A stretch of DNA of 64,000 bases from NCBI RefSeq assembly GCF_014635725.1, contig NZ_BMDJ01000002.1:496001-560000 (forward strand), given 5' to 3'. Below the pieces are notes generated by a model. The model ran no database searches. It had not been told where the DNA came from and saw nothing but the letters and a program-made list of their open reading frames with translations. This DNA comes from Pedobacter mendelii. GTDB taxonomy: Bacteria; Bacteroidota; Bacteroidia; Sphingobacteriales; Sphingobacteriaceae. A program made the translations under genes and the position numbers. Positions 38,822 through 46,083 of the stretch are shown here, piece after piece. Position 1 is the stretch's first letter. Each line of letters starts with the position of its first letter.

Positions 38822-38914
38822 TTACTCTTTTTCTACCTGCATATAACTAAGTTCCAATGGTGTTTTACGTCCAAAAATCTTAACCATAACTTTTAATTTT
38901 TTCTTCTCTTCGTT
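38822..38914 (-). pseudogene. Duplicated 3' fragment of nusG
   Basis: The minus strand encodes 30 codons plus stop, ending in the GRKTPLELSYMQVEKE sequence. This matches the nusG C-terminus (41236-41328) except for one residue (S for N), two silent changes and a different stop codon (TAA for TAG). Similarity continues some 15-20 bases beyond the stop (ATCGTAAATCTA). Upstream of the Asn-Glu-Glu start of the match the sequences differ. It is a partial duplicate with no start codon, bracketing unit B between itself and intact nusG. The rest of 38718-39058 holds only A/T-rich sequence. Confidence 0.93.
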
Positions 38915-39058
38915 AATTTGAATAATCTTGCAGATGCACAATAGATTAGGCAAAATTTATTAATGTAGTTAAACTTTATTTTCAAGCATCAACATACTTC
39001 GAGCTATTGCTGAATAAGCTAAATTTAATTCAAAAATGCTTCTCAAACAGGATATTAT

Positions 39059-39595
39059 TTAATTTACCGGATCAAAGAAATCATTTATAAACGGCTGTAA
39101 TAACAATACTTCACGTTTTATATTGGGATTAATTGCAGGCCACAATGATGAAAAGCTAGTTAGAAATTCATTAAAATTAGAAATTTTATCATCTTCGGGT
39201 CTTTTAAAAAGGACAGAAAAAATCAATATCTTATTTTTATAAACTAAATTATCAACTTGCATTTTTTTTAAGTCGCCTATTAAATTATCATTGACAACTA
39301 AAATCTCAGATGTATTTCTTAAGCTATCGTTTGAAAAAAAAACATTGTCAACATTACCTAATGAATCAACAGAAAGACCAAGTGAAAATAAAAAAACACT
39401 ATTTTTTGGCTTACTAAATAACGTTTTACTCTTTATATATTTATCCAATCTTTTCAGAATTGAAATTCTTATATCTTCTTTCTGTTTTGAAGATATAATA
39501 GATATGGGCATCGATTCATCCATATTTGATTGTTGAGAAAAACATATGTTTACAAAACTTAATAGAAAACATATACAAATAATTATTCGTTTCAT
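39059..39595 (-). CDS. Small exported protein, partner gene of unit B
   Basis: 178 residues with a cleavable signal peptide (MKRIIICICFLLSFVNICFS, then QQ). The mature part contains KEDIRISILKRLDKYIKSK, SVDSLGNVDNVFFSNDS and LLQPFINDFFDPVN; no known domain is recognised. The ATG is 6 bp after the stop of the zincin-motif lipoprotein gene, so the two are co-transcribed. Position and export match the partner gene of unit A, although I see no clear sequence similarity between the two. Possible immunity-type or accessory role; not shown. Confidence 0.75.
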   Translation of the reverse strand: MKRIIICICFLLSFVNICFSQQSNMDESMPISIISSKQKEDIRISILKRLDKYIKSKTLFSKPKNSVFLFSLGLSVDSLGNVDNVFFSNDSLRNTSEILVVNDNLIGDLKKMQVDNLVYKNKILIFSVLFKRPEDDKISNFNEFLTSFSSLWPAINPNIKREVLLLQPFINDFFDPVN

Positions 39596-39601
39596 ATTAT
39601 T

Positions 39602-41038
39602 CTAATTACAATAAGTACCATGTCTCAAATTTGCATCAGTTGCTTTTTTGTGCCTTTCATTCAGATTTTGGATTTCTGCTTGCTCAGTGACTGAGAGCAT
39701 TGTTGTATAAAATGGAGTTTCTTCTAAACCTCCCCAAGATAATGCCCAGGCATCTCTATCACCAAGATTTGGAAAAGCAATTTTTAGTGCTCCAGTCATC
39801 AATAATATATAATTATTTGCCATGGTTTCATGCTGATTAGATATTAAATATTTACCCGAAGAATCCTTTCCGATTTGGGTATCCATATAAGCGTGCAAGA
39901 CTTCATGATATATTGTAGATAAAATATATTCCTTTGATCTTTGTGGCAATGTATTTTTATTTAAGTTAATAATGAACGAATATGCACTATTACCATGTGT
40001 AGTACCGGCAGTCGTATCAGGTAAAGTTGTAATATCATAGAAAAAAATGTCTCGTTCATTGAAGTTATTTGTCCCAAATTCGTTATTCAACATATTTCTT
40101 ATTGTTGTTTTTGCACTTTTTGCAAGCGCTAGCTGTGCTTTTATGCATGGATTTTGAACACTATCAATAATATCTCTATTTGAATTATTACTGTTTCCAC
40201 CACCCCCCCCATTATGTGGTTGACCTATTGGCGTGGGCGTATAACCTCCAGTATCTCCAATCAATCCACCACCTCCTCCACAATTGTTAATGTAAGTGTA
40301 GCCAGTTATATAATACGAGCATTGCATATATGCATCTGTACCGACACAACTAATCCCGTAATCAGGTATTCCTGTTAAACAAGGATCAGAAGATTCTTTT
40401 TGCAACCTGCCATTCCCATAATTATCATTTGAGAGTTGAGCAAGTTTATCGAAATTTGAATTTATATAAGCTGCTTCATTACTTAATGATATTTGATTTT
40501 TAACAGCACCATTAATGTAATTCCAGCCATTTGCAAAACTGCCGTCAATATTATAATATAAAATTTTACCAGTTAAGTTTTGGTAAGCCTTATACTTAAT
40601 TAAATTAATATTGGATGAGCTTGCTTCATTAATTATGGATAAATAAGCACCATATAAGATATGATTTGTTCTTTTATCTTTAAAAATTAGTAACCGGATG
40701 TCATTTTTGTTTCTATACATTTTCTCGCTTCCCTTATCTAGAGTTTTACTAGTTTGGAAAATTTGATCCGGGTTATTTAAAGTGATCTCATAAACTGTTT
40801 GATCTGGCTGATTGTTAATAAAAATATTTTCCCAATTAGGACTCATGGTTTTAAATCTACTCGAACTAAAAACAGTAGCATTCAGTTTAAACCAGCTTTG
40901 CAACACCACCAGATCAGACTGTGAAATAGTTTCCTGTCTATTCGAATCTTTTTTACAAGAATAAATAGTAATAGATACCGCAAATAATAAAGTTAAAGCT
41001 AGCACATTCTGCTTCAACAAGGCGTAGGTTTTCCTCAT
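39602..41038 (-). CDS. Lipoprotein with zincin metalloprotease motif (unit B)
   Basis: 478 residues. The signal peptide has lipobox IYSC (Cys28) followed by KKDSNRQ. An N-terminal region (about 40-200) is of unknown fold. A Cys-containing and Gly/Asn-rich linker follows (about 225-290, with NNCGGGGGL and HNGGGGGNSNNSN). The C-terminal domain has the motif YHEVLHAYMD (H378, E379, H382) and QHETMANNY (E404), fitting a gluzincin-type HExxH...E zinc site 22 residues apart. The protein is predicted surface- or periplasm-anchored. Lipoprotein anchor, flexible linker and C-terminal enzyme resemble polymorphic toxins or surface peptidases. It starts 198 bp after nusG, separated by a terminator. Confidence 0.8.
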   Translation of the reverse strand: MRKTYALLKQNVLALTLLFAVSITIYSCKKDSNRQETISQSDLVVLQSWFKLNATVFSSSRFKTMSPNWENIFINNQPDQTVYEITLNNPDQIFQTSKTLDKGSEKMYRNKNDIRLLIFKDKRTNHILYGAYLSIINEASSSNINLIKYKAYQNLTGKILYYNIDGSFANGWNYINGAVKNQISLSNEAAYINSNFDKLAQLSNDNYGNGRLQKESSDPCLTGIPDYGISCVGTDAYMQCSYYITGYTYINNCGGGGGLIGDTGGYTPTPIGQPHNGGGGGNSNNSNRDIIDSVQNPCIKAQLALAKSAKTTIRNMLNNEFGTNNFNERDIFFYDITTLPDTTAGTTHGNSAYSFIINLNKNTLPQRSKEYILSTIYHEVLHAYMDTQIGKDSSGKYLISNQHETMANNYILLMTGALKIAFPNLGDRDAWALSWGGLEETPFYTTMLSVTEQAEIQNLNERHKKATDANLRHGTYCN

Positions 41039-41174
41039 TTTGTTAATTTAGATTTTAGTAATTAATAATTATTTGAGAGATGAAGTAAGCGAATGTAAAA
41101 ATAAAAAAGACAAAATAAGAATAAATTATACATTTCAATTTTACTTATACTACAAAGTAAATCAGGCCAAACGC

Positions 41175-41207
41175 AAAAAAGCTTTCCCTTTTGAGGAAAG
41201 CTTTTTT
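41175..41207. terminator. Terminator of the tuf-secE-nusG region
   Basis: AAAAAAGCTTTCC and GGAAAGCTTTTTT form a perfect 13-bp stem with a 7-base loop, 29 bases after the nusG stop. Confidence 0.88.
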
Positions 41208-41235
41208 TGTTATAATATTAAAATCGTAAATCTAT

Positions 41236-41778
41236 CTACTCTTTTTCTACCTGCATATAATTAAGTTCCAATGGTGTTTTACGACCGAAAATCTTAACCA
41301 TAACTTTTAATTTTTTCTTCTCTTCGTTAACTTCTTCAATAACACCAGTAAAACCATTGAAAGGTCCATCCATAACTTTAATGTTTTCGCCAACGTAGAA
41401 AGGAACATTCATCATCTCACCTTGCTCACTCATTTCATCAACCTTACCTAAAATACGGTTAACTTCTGCCTGGCGCATTGGGATTGGATTACCGGCTTTA
41501 TCGCCTAAAAATCCGATAACACTATTTATTCCTTTTATAATGTGTTCTAATTCACCATCTAAAGTTGCCTCAATCAATACGTATCCAGGATAAAAATTAC
41601 GTTCTTTTGCAATTTTCTTTCCGTCTTTCATTTGGTAATATTTTTCCATAGGTATTAAAACCTGAGGAACCAAATGTGAAAAACCTAAACGACTAATTTC
41701 AGCATCAATGTACTGTTTTACCTTTTTTTCTTTACCGCTTACTGCTCTTACAACATACCACTTTAAAAGATCGCTCAT
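41236..41778 (-). CDS. nusG: Transcription termination/antitermination protein NusG
   Basis: 180 residues. The N-terminal NGN domain has WYVVRAVSGKEKKVKQYID, VLIPMEKYYQMKDGKK and NFYPGYVLIEATLDGE. The KOW domain has YVGENIKVMDGPFNGFTGVI and KIFGRKTPLELNYMQVE. It binds RNA polymerase and links it to Rho or the ribosome. It is preceded by secE after 7 bp, the universal order. The usual downstream neighbour rplK is displaced by about 4.1 kb of accessory DNA. The last 30 codons are duplicated at 38822-38914. Confidence 0.98.
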   Translation of the reverse strand: MSDLLKWYVVRAVSGKEKKVKQYIDAEISRLGFSHLVPQVLIPMEKYYQMKDGKKIAKERNFYPGYVLIEATLDGELEHIIKGINSVIGFLGDKAGNPIPMRQAEVNRILGKVDEMSEQGEMMNVPFYVGENIKVMDGPFNGFTGVIEEVNEEKKKLKVMVKIFGRKTPLELNYMQVEKE

Positions 41779-41785
41779 TAGTATA

Positions 41786-41983
41786 TTAGTTAGAAAGTGA
41801 TTTGTAAAAAGTATCTAAAACGAAAACTGAACCTTTATCCATTGCAAAAATGATTAATGCAATAATTAAAGAGGCTACTAAAACAAGTACCGCCGAGTTT
41901 TGAAGTTCTCCCCAGGTAGGCCATGTAACCTTCTGGGTCATTTCATCATACGATTCTTTTATAAACTGAACTACTTTAGCCAT
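41786..41983 (-). CDS. secE: Preprotein translocase subunit SecE
   Basis: 65 residues from the ATG at 41983. A longer frame extends upstream into low-complexity spacer and should not be used. MAKVVQFIKESYDEMTQKVT then WPTW is the conserved cytosolic amphipathic region, followed by a single transmembrane helix (VLVLVASLIIALIIFAM). It is part of the SecYEG channel. It lies directly upstream of nusG, in the order tRNA(Trp)-secE-nusG. Confidence 0.96.
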   Translation of the reverse strand: MAKVVQFIKESYDEMTQKVTWPTWGELQNSAVLVLVASLIIALIIFAMDKGSVFVLDTFYKSLSN

Positions 41984-41989
41984 ATCAAA

Positions 41990-42089
41990 ATTATTGAATG
42001 AGAGAATGAGAAAATGTGTGAATGATAATATCTGAAGATAGTCTTTCAAATTCAATCATTCATTCATTCAAAAATCAATCATTATTTAA
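41990..42089. repeat. TGAATGA-word palindromic spacer between tRNA(Trp) and secE
   Basis: TTGAATGAGAGAATGAG and GTGTGAATGAT words are mirrored by ATTCAATCATTCATTC words at about 42050-42070. This would form an imperfect hairpin in the precursor between tRNA(Trp) and secE. Confidence 0.55.
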
Positions 42090-42162
42090 GCACGGGAACA
42101 AGGATTCGAACCCTGATCAAAGGTTTTGGAGACCTCTATTCTACCATTGAACTATTCCCGTG
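42090..42162 (-). tRNA. tRNA-Trp (CCA anticodon)
   Basis: The minus strand folds into a cloverleaf with acceptor CACGGGA/TCCCGTG, anticodon stem-loop containing CTCCAAAA (anticodon CCA), and T-loop GGTTCGAATCC. CCA is not encoded. It lies between tuf and secE, as in many bacteria. Confidence 0.95.
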
Positions 42163-42167
42163 TAGAA

Positions 42168-42217
42168 GTTAAAAGCATAAAGCTAATGGGTTAAACCTGT
42201 TGCTTTATGCTTATAAC
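42168..42217. repeat. Hairpin of AAAGC words between tuf and tRNA-Trp
   Basis: GTTAAAAGCATAAAGC (42168-42183) pairs with GCTTTATGCTTATAAC (42202-42217) over 16 bp with one mismatch. Further GCTTT words continue to about 42257, just after the tuf stop. Confidence 0.7.
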
Positions 42218-42264
42218 TTAATTCAGGAAAACTTTTAGCTTTTTGCCTTAAGCTTTCCTTATTT

Positions 42265-43452
42265 TTATTTTACTATTTCAGTTACCTGGCCAGCACCTAC
42301 AGTTCTACCACCCTCACGGATTGCGAAACGTAGACCTTTTTCCATTGCGATTGCGTTGATCAATTTCACCGAAATTGTAACGTTATCACCTGGCATTACC
42401 ATCTCAGTACCTTCAGCTAATGAAATTTCACCAGTAACATCTGTTGTACGGAAATAGAATTGTGGACGGTATTTGTTGAAGAATGGAGTGTGACGACCAC
42501 CTTCTGCTTTTGATAATACATAGATCTCAGCTTTGAAATCAGTGTGTGGAGTTACTGAACCTGGTTTACAGATTACCATACCACGACGGATATCAGTTTT
42601 CTCAATACCACGTAATAATAAACCAACGTTATCACCAGCTTCACCGTAATCTAAAATTTTACGGAACATCTCAACACCAGTAACTGTAGATTTTAAGTTC
42701 TCAGCACCCATACCTAAGATTTCAACCGGATCACCTGAGTTGATTACACCACGCTCAATACGACCAGTTGCAACAGTACCACGACCAGTGATCGAGAATA
42801 CATCTTCAACAGGCATTAAGAAAGGAAGTTCAGTTAAACGTGGAGGAATTGGAATATAGCTATCTACAGCATCCATTAACTCCATGATTTTTCCAACCCA
42901 TTTAGCATCACCGTTCAAGCCACCTAAAGCAGAACCTTGAATAACAGGAATATCATCACCAGGGAAATCGTAGAACGATAATAATTCACGAACTTCCATT
43001 TCTACTAATTCTAATAATTCAGGATCATCAACCATATCCACTTTGTTCATGAATACAACTAATGAAGGTACACCAACCTGACGAGCCAATAAGATGTGCT
43101 CACGAGTTTGTGGCATTGGACCATCAGTAGCAGCAACAACGATAATAGCACCATCCATTTGAGCCGCACCTGTAACCATGTTTTTAACATAATCCGCGTG
43201 ACCTGGACAATCTACGTGTGCGTAGTGACGGTTTGCAGTTGAATACTCAACGTGCGCAGTATTAATTGTAATACCTCTTTCTTTTTCCTCAGGAGCTGAG
43301 TCAATTGAATCGAATGAACGTGCCTCAGATAAACCTGCATCAGCCAAAACTTTTGTAATAGCTGCTGTTAAAGTTGTTTTACCGTGATCGACGTGACCGA
43401 TTGTACCGATGTTTAAGTGCGGTTTACTACGGTCAAATTTTTCTTTTGCCAT
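42265..43452 (-). CDS. tuf: Elongation factor Tu
   Basis: 395 residues. The G1 motif is [10 protein letters not shown], the effector loop has [14 protein letters not shown]3 is DCPGHADYV and G4 is MNKVDM. Domains II and III follow, ending [10 protein letters not shown]. It carries aminoacyl-tRNA to the ribosome. It is flanked by four tRNA genes upstream and tRNA(Trp) downstream, the ancestral thrU-tyrU-glyT-thrT-tufB-like arrangement. No Shine-Dalgarno sequence is seen. Confidence 0.99.
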   Translation of the reverse strand: MAKEKFDRSKPHLNIGTIGHVDHGKTTLTAAITKVLADAGLSEARSFDSIDSAPEEKERGITINTAHVEYSTANRHYAHVDCPGHADYVKNMVTGAAQMDGAIIVVAATDGPMPQTREHILLARQVGVPSLVVFMNKVDMVDDPELLELVEMEVRELLSFYDFPGDDIPVIQGSALGGLNGDAKWVGKIMELMDAVDSYIPIPPRLTELPFLMPVEDVFSITGRGTVATGRIERGVINSGDPVEILGMGAENLKSTVTGVEMFRKILDYGEAGDNVGLLLRGIEKTDIRRGMVICKPGSVTPHTDFKAEIYVLSKAEGGRHTPFFNKYRPQFYFRTTDVTGEISLAEGTEMVMPGDNVTISVKLINAIAMEKGLRFAIREGGRTVGAGQVTEIVK

Positions 43453-43575
43453 TTTATTTATAACTAATTAGTAGGTTAACTTTTTATTATTTCTATTTAT
43501 TTTTTTATTGCAATGCAACACAAAAAACCTTGTCCATTCTGTAAATAACAGATTTAACAAAGTTTATTTTACCTG

Positions 43576-43647
<72 letters not shown>

Positions 43648-43734
43648 TTTTTTTAAAGCTCATTAGTTCACTCGTTCATATGTTCATTAGTCTAATAATA
43701 AACCATTGAACCAATTTACTAATGAACTACCAAG

Positions 43735-43807
43735 AGCGGAAGACGAGGTTCGAACTCGCGACCTATAGCTTGGAAGGCTATCGCTCTACCAACTGAGCTA
43801 CTTCCGC
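43735..43807 (-). tRNA. tRNA-Gly (TCC anticodon)
   Basis: Cloverleaf on the minus strand with acceptor GCGGAAG/CTTCCGC, anticodon stem ATAGC/GCTAT with loop CTTCCAA, and T-loop AGTTCGAACCT. No encoded CCA. Confidence 0.96.
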
Positions 43808-43893
43808 TTTTTAATGATTGATTGAGTGAATTATATAATGAGTGAATGTAATCATTCTGTCATTCAAAATTTAATCATTCTTACATTAATTCG

Positions 43894-43976
43894 TGGGGAG
43901 AGAAGGATTCGAACCTTCGAAATCTTGCGATAACAGAGTTACAGTCTGTCCCATTTGGCCGCTCTGGAATCTCCCC
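43894..43976 (-). tRNA. tRNA-Tyr (GTA anticodon)
   Basis: Class II tRNA with a long variable arm. Acceptor GGGGAGA/TCTCCCC, anticodon stem ACAGA/TCTGT with loop CTGTAAC, T-loop GGTTCGAATCC. No encoded CCA. Confidence 0.96.
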
Positions 43977-44014
43977 AACTTTATCTTAAAATGCGAACAC
44001 TTTTCAATAAAAAG

Positions 44015-44087
<73 letters not shown>

Positions 44088-44318
44088 TTTTATTTTTATA
44101 CTCTATGTTTAAAAATTGGTTTTTCAAACAATTGAATGCGTATTTTATAAAATATTATACTTTCACAGAACTATCCATTCCTTTATTTAGGGTAACCCCC
44201 TTTCCGAATTGGAATGCAAATCTACACATTTATATTTCTATTCAAAATAAAATTAAAAAAAAATTAGCGAGCCTACAGACCCGCTAATTTTTTATACAAA
44301 TTTAAAAAAAATAGTTGC

Positions 44319-44666
44319 TTAGTAATCAGATATTTCGCTTTCGATTAATATTATTTTCTGCTCGCTAATTTTTTTTCTGGTTTTTTCTTTATGCTTGGTG
44401 ATTTGCTTCCTTAACGATTCAATTGCAAGGTCTGTAGCCTCTTCAAATGATTTACATTGTTCTTTAGCGAATAAAGTTCCTCCCGGCACAATCAGCTTTA
44501 TCTCGCTTATTTTGTTGACCTCATCTTCTACATTCTCTAACTTTAAATACACTTCACCACTAATAATCTGGTCAAAAAACTGATCGAGCTTATTTGCCTT
44601 CTTCTGTATAAAATCTAACAACTTACTGTCTGCACTGAAGTGGATTGATTGAACTCCGATTTTCAT
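44319..44666 (-). CDS. hpf: Ribosome hibernation promoting factor (HPF/RaiA family)
   Basis: 115 residues, the short form of the family: KIGVQSIHFSADSKLLDFIQ, ISGEVYLKLENVEDEVNKIS, VPGGTLFAKEQCKSFEEATD, LAIESLRKQITKHKEKTRKK. It binds the decoding centre of idle ribosomes. The ATG is preceded, 4 bases upstream, by a full AGGAGG Shine-Dalgarno sequence, which is rare in this window. It follows the XerC-type gene by 14 bp in the rpsU-xerC-hpf order. Confidence 0.93.
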   Translation of the reverse strand: MKIGVQSIHFSADSKLLDFIQKKANKLDQFFDQIISGEVYLKLENVEDEVNKISEIKLIVPGGTLFAKEQCKSFEEATDLAIESLRKQITKHKEKTRKKISEQKIILIESEISDY

Positions 44667-44670
44667 TTTT

Positions 44671-44676
44671 CCTCCT
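44671..44676 (-). promoter_or_regulatory. Strong Shine-Dalgarno sequence of hpf
   Basis: AGGAGG on the minus strand, 4 bases before the hpf ATG. Bacteroidota mRNAs normally lack such sequences because the anti-SD of 16S rRNA is shielded in the ribosome. Its presence may couple hpf translation to ribosome state. Confidence 0.7.
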
Positions 44677-44680
44677 TTTT

Positions 44681-45565
44681 TTACGCCTTTGGATGGGCTT
44701 GTTTATAAACTGTTTTTAATCTTTCGATTGAATTGTGTGTGTAAACCTGTGTTGCAGCCAAACTTGCATGGCCTAAAAGTTCTTTAATGGCATTTAAATC
44801 AGCACCTGCATTAAGCAAACTGGTTGCATAGCTATGGCGTAATACGTGCGGGCTTTTTTTATCATTACTAGAAACAATACTTAAATAAGAACGTACAATA
44901 CGATATATCAACTTTGGATATGCCGCTGAACCAGTATTGGTAACGATTAATTGGAGCAAATTGTTATCAAAGCTTTGCAACTTTTTTTTCTCAATATAGT
45001 TATTTAACTGATTAATAAGCTGTTTATTTATAGGGATAATTCGTTCCTTGTTTCTTTTTCCTAAAACTTTAATTGTGCCTGAATACCCATCAATATCAGC
45101 TTCTTTTAACTGAAGAAGTTCGGTTAATCGCATTCCGGTGCCAAATAGCAATTCGATTATTAAATTATCCCTGACTGAACTAAAACTATCATTAAAGTGA
45201 TCAGGAGAATCTAAAAGAATATCCAACTTATGCGATTCGACAAAAGTAGGTAAGCGCTTAGGAATTTTAGGCGCTTTAATTAAAAGCATTGGGTTTTGAG
45301 AAATTTTATGCGCTCGAAGTAAAAATTTATAGAAGCTTCTTAATGCTGATATTTTACGGTTAATAGTACTTTCTGATAATTTTTGCTCCATTAAATCCAC
45401 CATGTAACTTCGAATGTGGGGATGTTTAATTACCAGGAAATCTGATTCGAAAGTTGCGTTGATATATTCTTCAAACTGAGTCAAATCGGTTTGATAAGAA
45501 GTTATAGTATGCGGAGAAAAACGTTTCTCGTGTGATAAATATGTTAGAAAACTATTCAACAACAT
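44681..45565 (-). CDS. xerC: XerC/XerD-type tyrosine recombinase
   Basis: 294 residues. The SAM-like N-terminal domain (FLTYLSHEKRFSPHTITSYQ) is followed by a catalytic domain with the first Arg in GTGMRLTELLQLKE, HVLRHSYATSLL and LLGHASLAATQVYTH (His and nucleophilic Tyr). Length and location next to rpsU and hpf indicate the resident chromosome dimer-resolution recombinase rather than an element integrase. XerC versus XerD cannot be settled here. Confidence 0.88.
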   Translation of the reverse strand: MLLNSFLTYLSHEKRFSPHTITSYQTDLTQFEEYINATFESDFLVIKHPHIRSYMVDLMEQKLSESTINRKISALRSFYKFLLRAHKISQNPMLLIKAPKIPKRLPTFVESHKLDILLDSPDHFNDSFSSVRDNLIIELLFGTGMRLTELLQLKEADIDGYSGTIKVLGKRNKERIIPINKQLINQLNNYIEKKKLQSFDNNLLQLIVTNTGSAAYPKLIYRIVRSYLSIVSSNDKKSPHVLRHSYATSLLNAGADLNAIKELLGHASLAATQVYTHNSIERLKTVYKQAHPKA

Positions 45566-45651
45566 TTAGTATATATTAATCCTGCATTGAGAATGAAGTT
45601 ACTAATAGTTTTAATATTAAGAAATTATTAACTGAAAATTTTACATAAAAA

Positions 45652-45681
45652 AATGCCCTCAGAAAAAATCCTGAAGGCATT
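45652..45681 (-). terminator. Terminator hairpin after rpsU
   Basis: ATGCCcTCAG and CTGAaGGCAT form a 10-bp stem with one mismatch and an 8-base loop. On the minus strand it is followed by TTTTTTATG. It lies between rpsU and xerC. Confidence 0.75.
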
Positions 45682-45704
45682 AATTAAATTTATATAGTAA
45701 ACAA

Positions 45705-45899
45705 CTATACAGTTGTATCTAAATTCATGTTTTGAATGTAAACAGCATGTTTAATTTCAGTACGACGGGCTACAGATTTTTTCTCGTATGCCTGACGGCT
45801 ACGTAATTCTCTCAATACACCTGTTTTCTCAAACTTTTTCTTGAAACGTTTAAGGGCTTTATCTAATGATTCGCCGTCTTTAATGTTAATAATAATCAT
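45705..45899 (-). CDS. rpsU: 30S ribosomal protein S21
   Basis: 64 residues: MIIINIKDGESLDKALKRFK then KKFEKTGVLRELRSRQAYEK, basic throughout. In the Flavobacterium ribosome bS21, with bS18 and bS6, sequesters the anti-Shine-Dalgarno end of 16S rRNA. The gene has a strong SD (AGGAGGT, 45911-45917), in line with the autogenous control reported for Flavobacterium johnsoniae rpsU. A -7 element, TATACATTTG-like TACATTTG, lies at 45955-45962. Confidence 0.97.
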   Translation of the reverse strand: MIIINIKDGESLDKALKRFKKKFEKTGVLRELRSRQAYEKKSVARRTEIKHAVYIQNMNLDTTV

Positions 45900-45910
45900 A
45901 ACGCTGAAAT

Positions 45911-45917
45911 ACCTCCT
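45911..45917 (-). promoter_or_regulatory. Strong Shine-Dalgarno sequence of rpsU (autoregulatory candidate)
   Basis: AGGAGGT on the minus strand, 11 bases before the ATG. It is expected to be read only by ribosomes lacking bS21, giving feedback control of rpsU. Confidence 0.75.
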
Positions 45918-45954
45918 CTCGTGGTTTTTTAATTTGTCCTTATTGTAAGGGATG

Positions 45955-45962
45955 CAAATGTA
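45955..45962 (-). promoter_or_regulatory. -7 element of the rpsU promoter
   Basis: TACATTTG on the minus strand is a perfect TAnnTTTG. No TTG is found at 19-21 bp upstream. The implied leader is about 50 bases and contains the SD. Confidence 0.5.
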
Positions 45963-46032
45963 AGTAAAATATTAAAAATGAGAAAGGTTTTTACAAAAAA
46001 AATATGCAAAGGGCTATTAGCTTTTTTTCTAA

Positions 46033-46070
46033 CATAAAAACGCCCTCATTTTTATTGGGGCGTTTTTATG
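46033..46070. terminator. Terminator after the SusD-like gene
   Basis: CATAAAAACGCCC and GGGCGTTTTTATG form a perfect 13-bp stem with a 12-base loop, directly after the susD-like stop on the minus strand and usable in both directions. Confidence 0.85.
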
Positions 46071-46083
46071 AAATTAAGTCAAT

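Noticed and set aside
41786..42055. Longer SecE starting at 42055
   Set aside because: The extra 24 residues are encoded by the TGAATGA-word spacer. SecE homologues begin at the ATG at 41983.
44681..45565. Tyrosine recombinase about 3.4 kb upstream of nusG as the integrase of the nusG-rplK insert
   Set aside because: It lies in the usual rpsU-xer-hpf context and has XerC/XerD length and motifs, so it is the resident recombinase. Its association with the insert is not supported.
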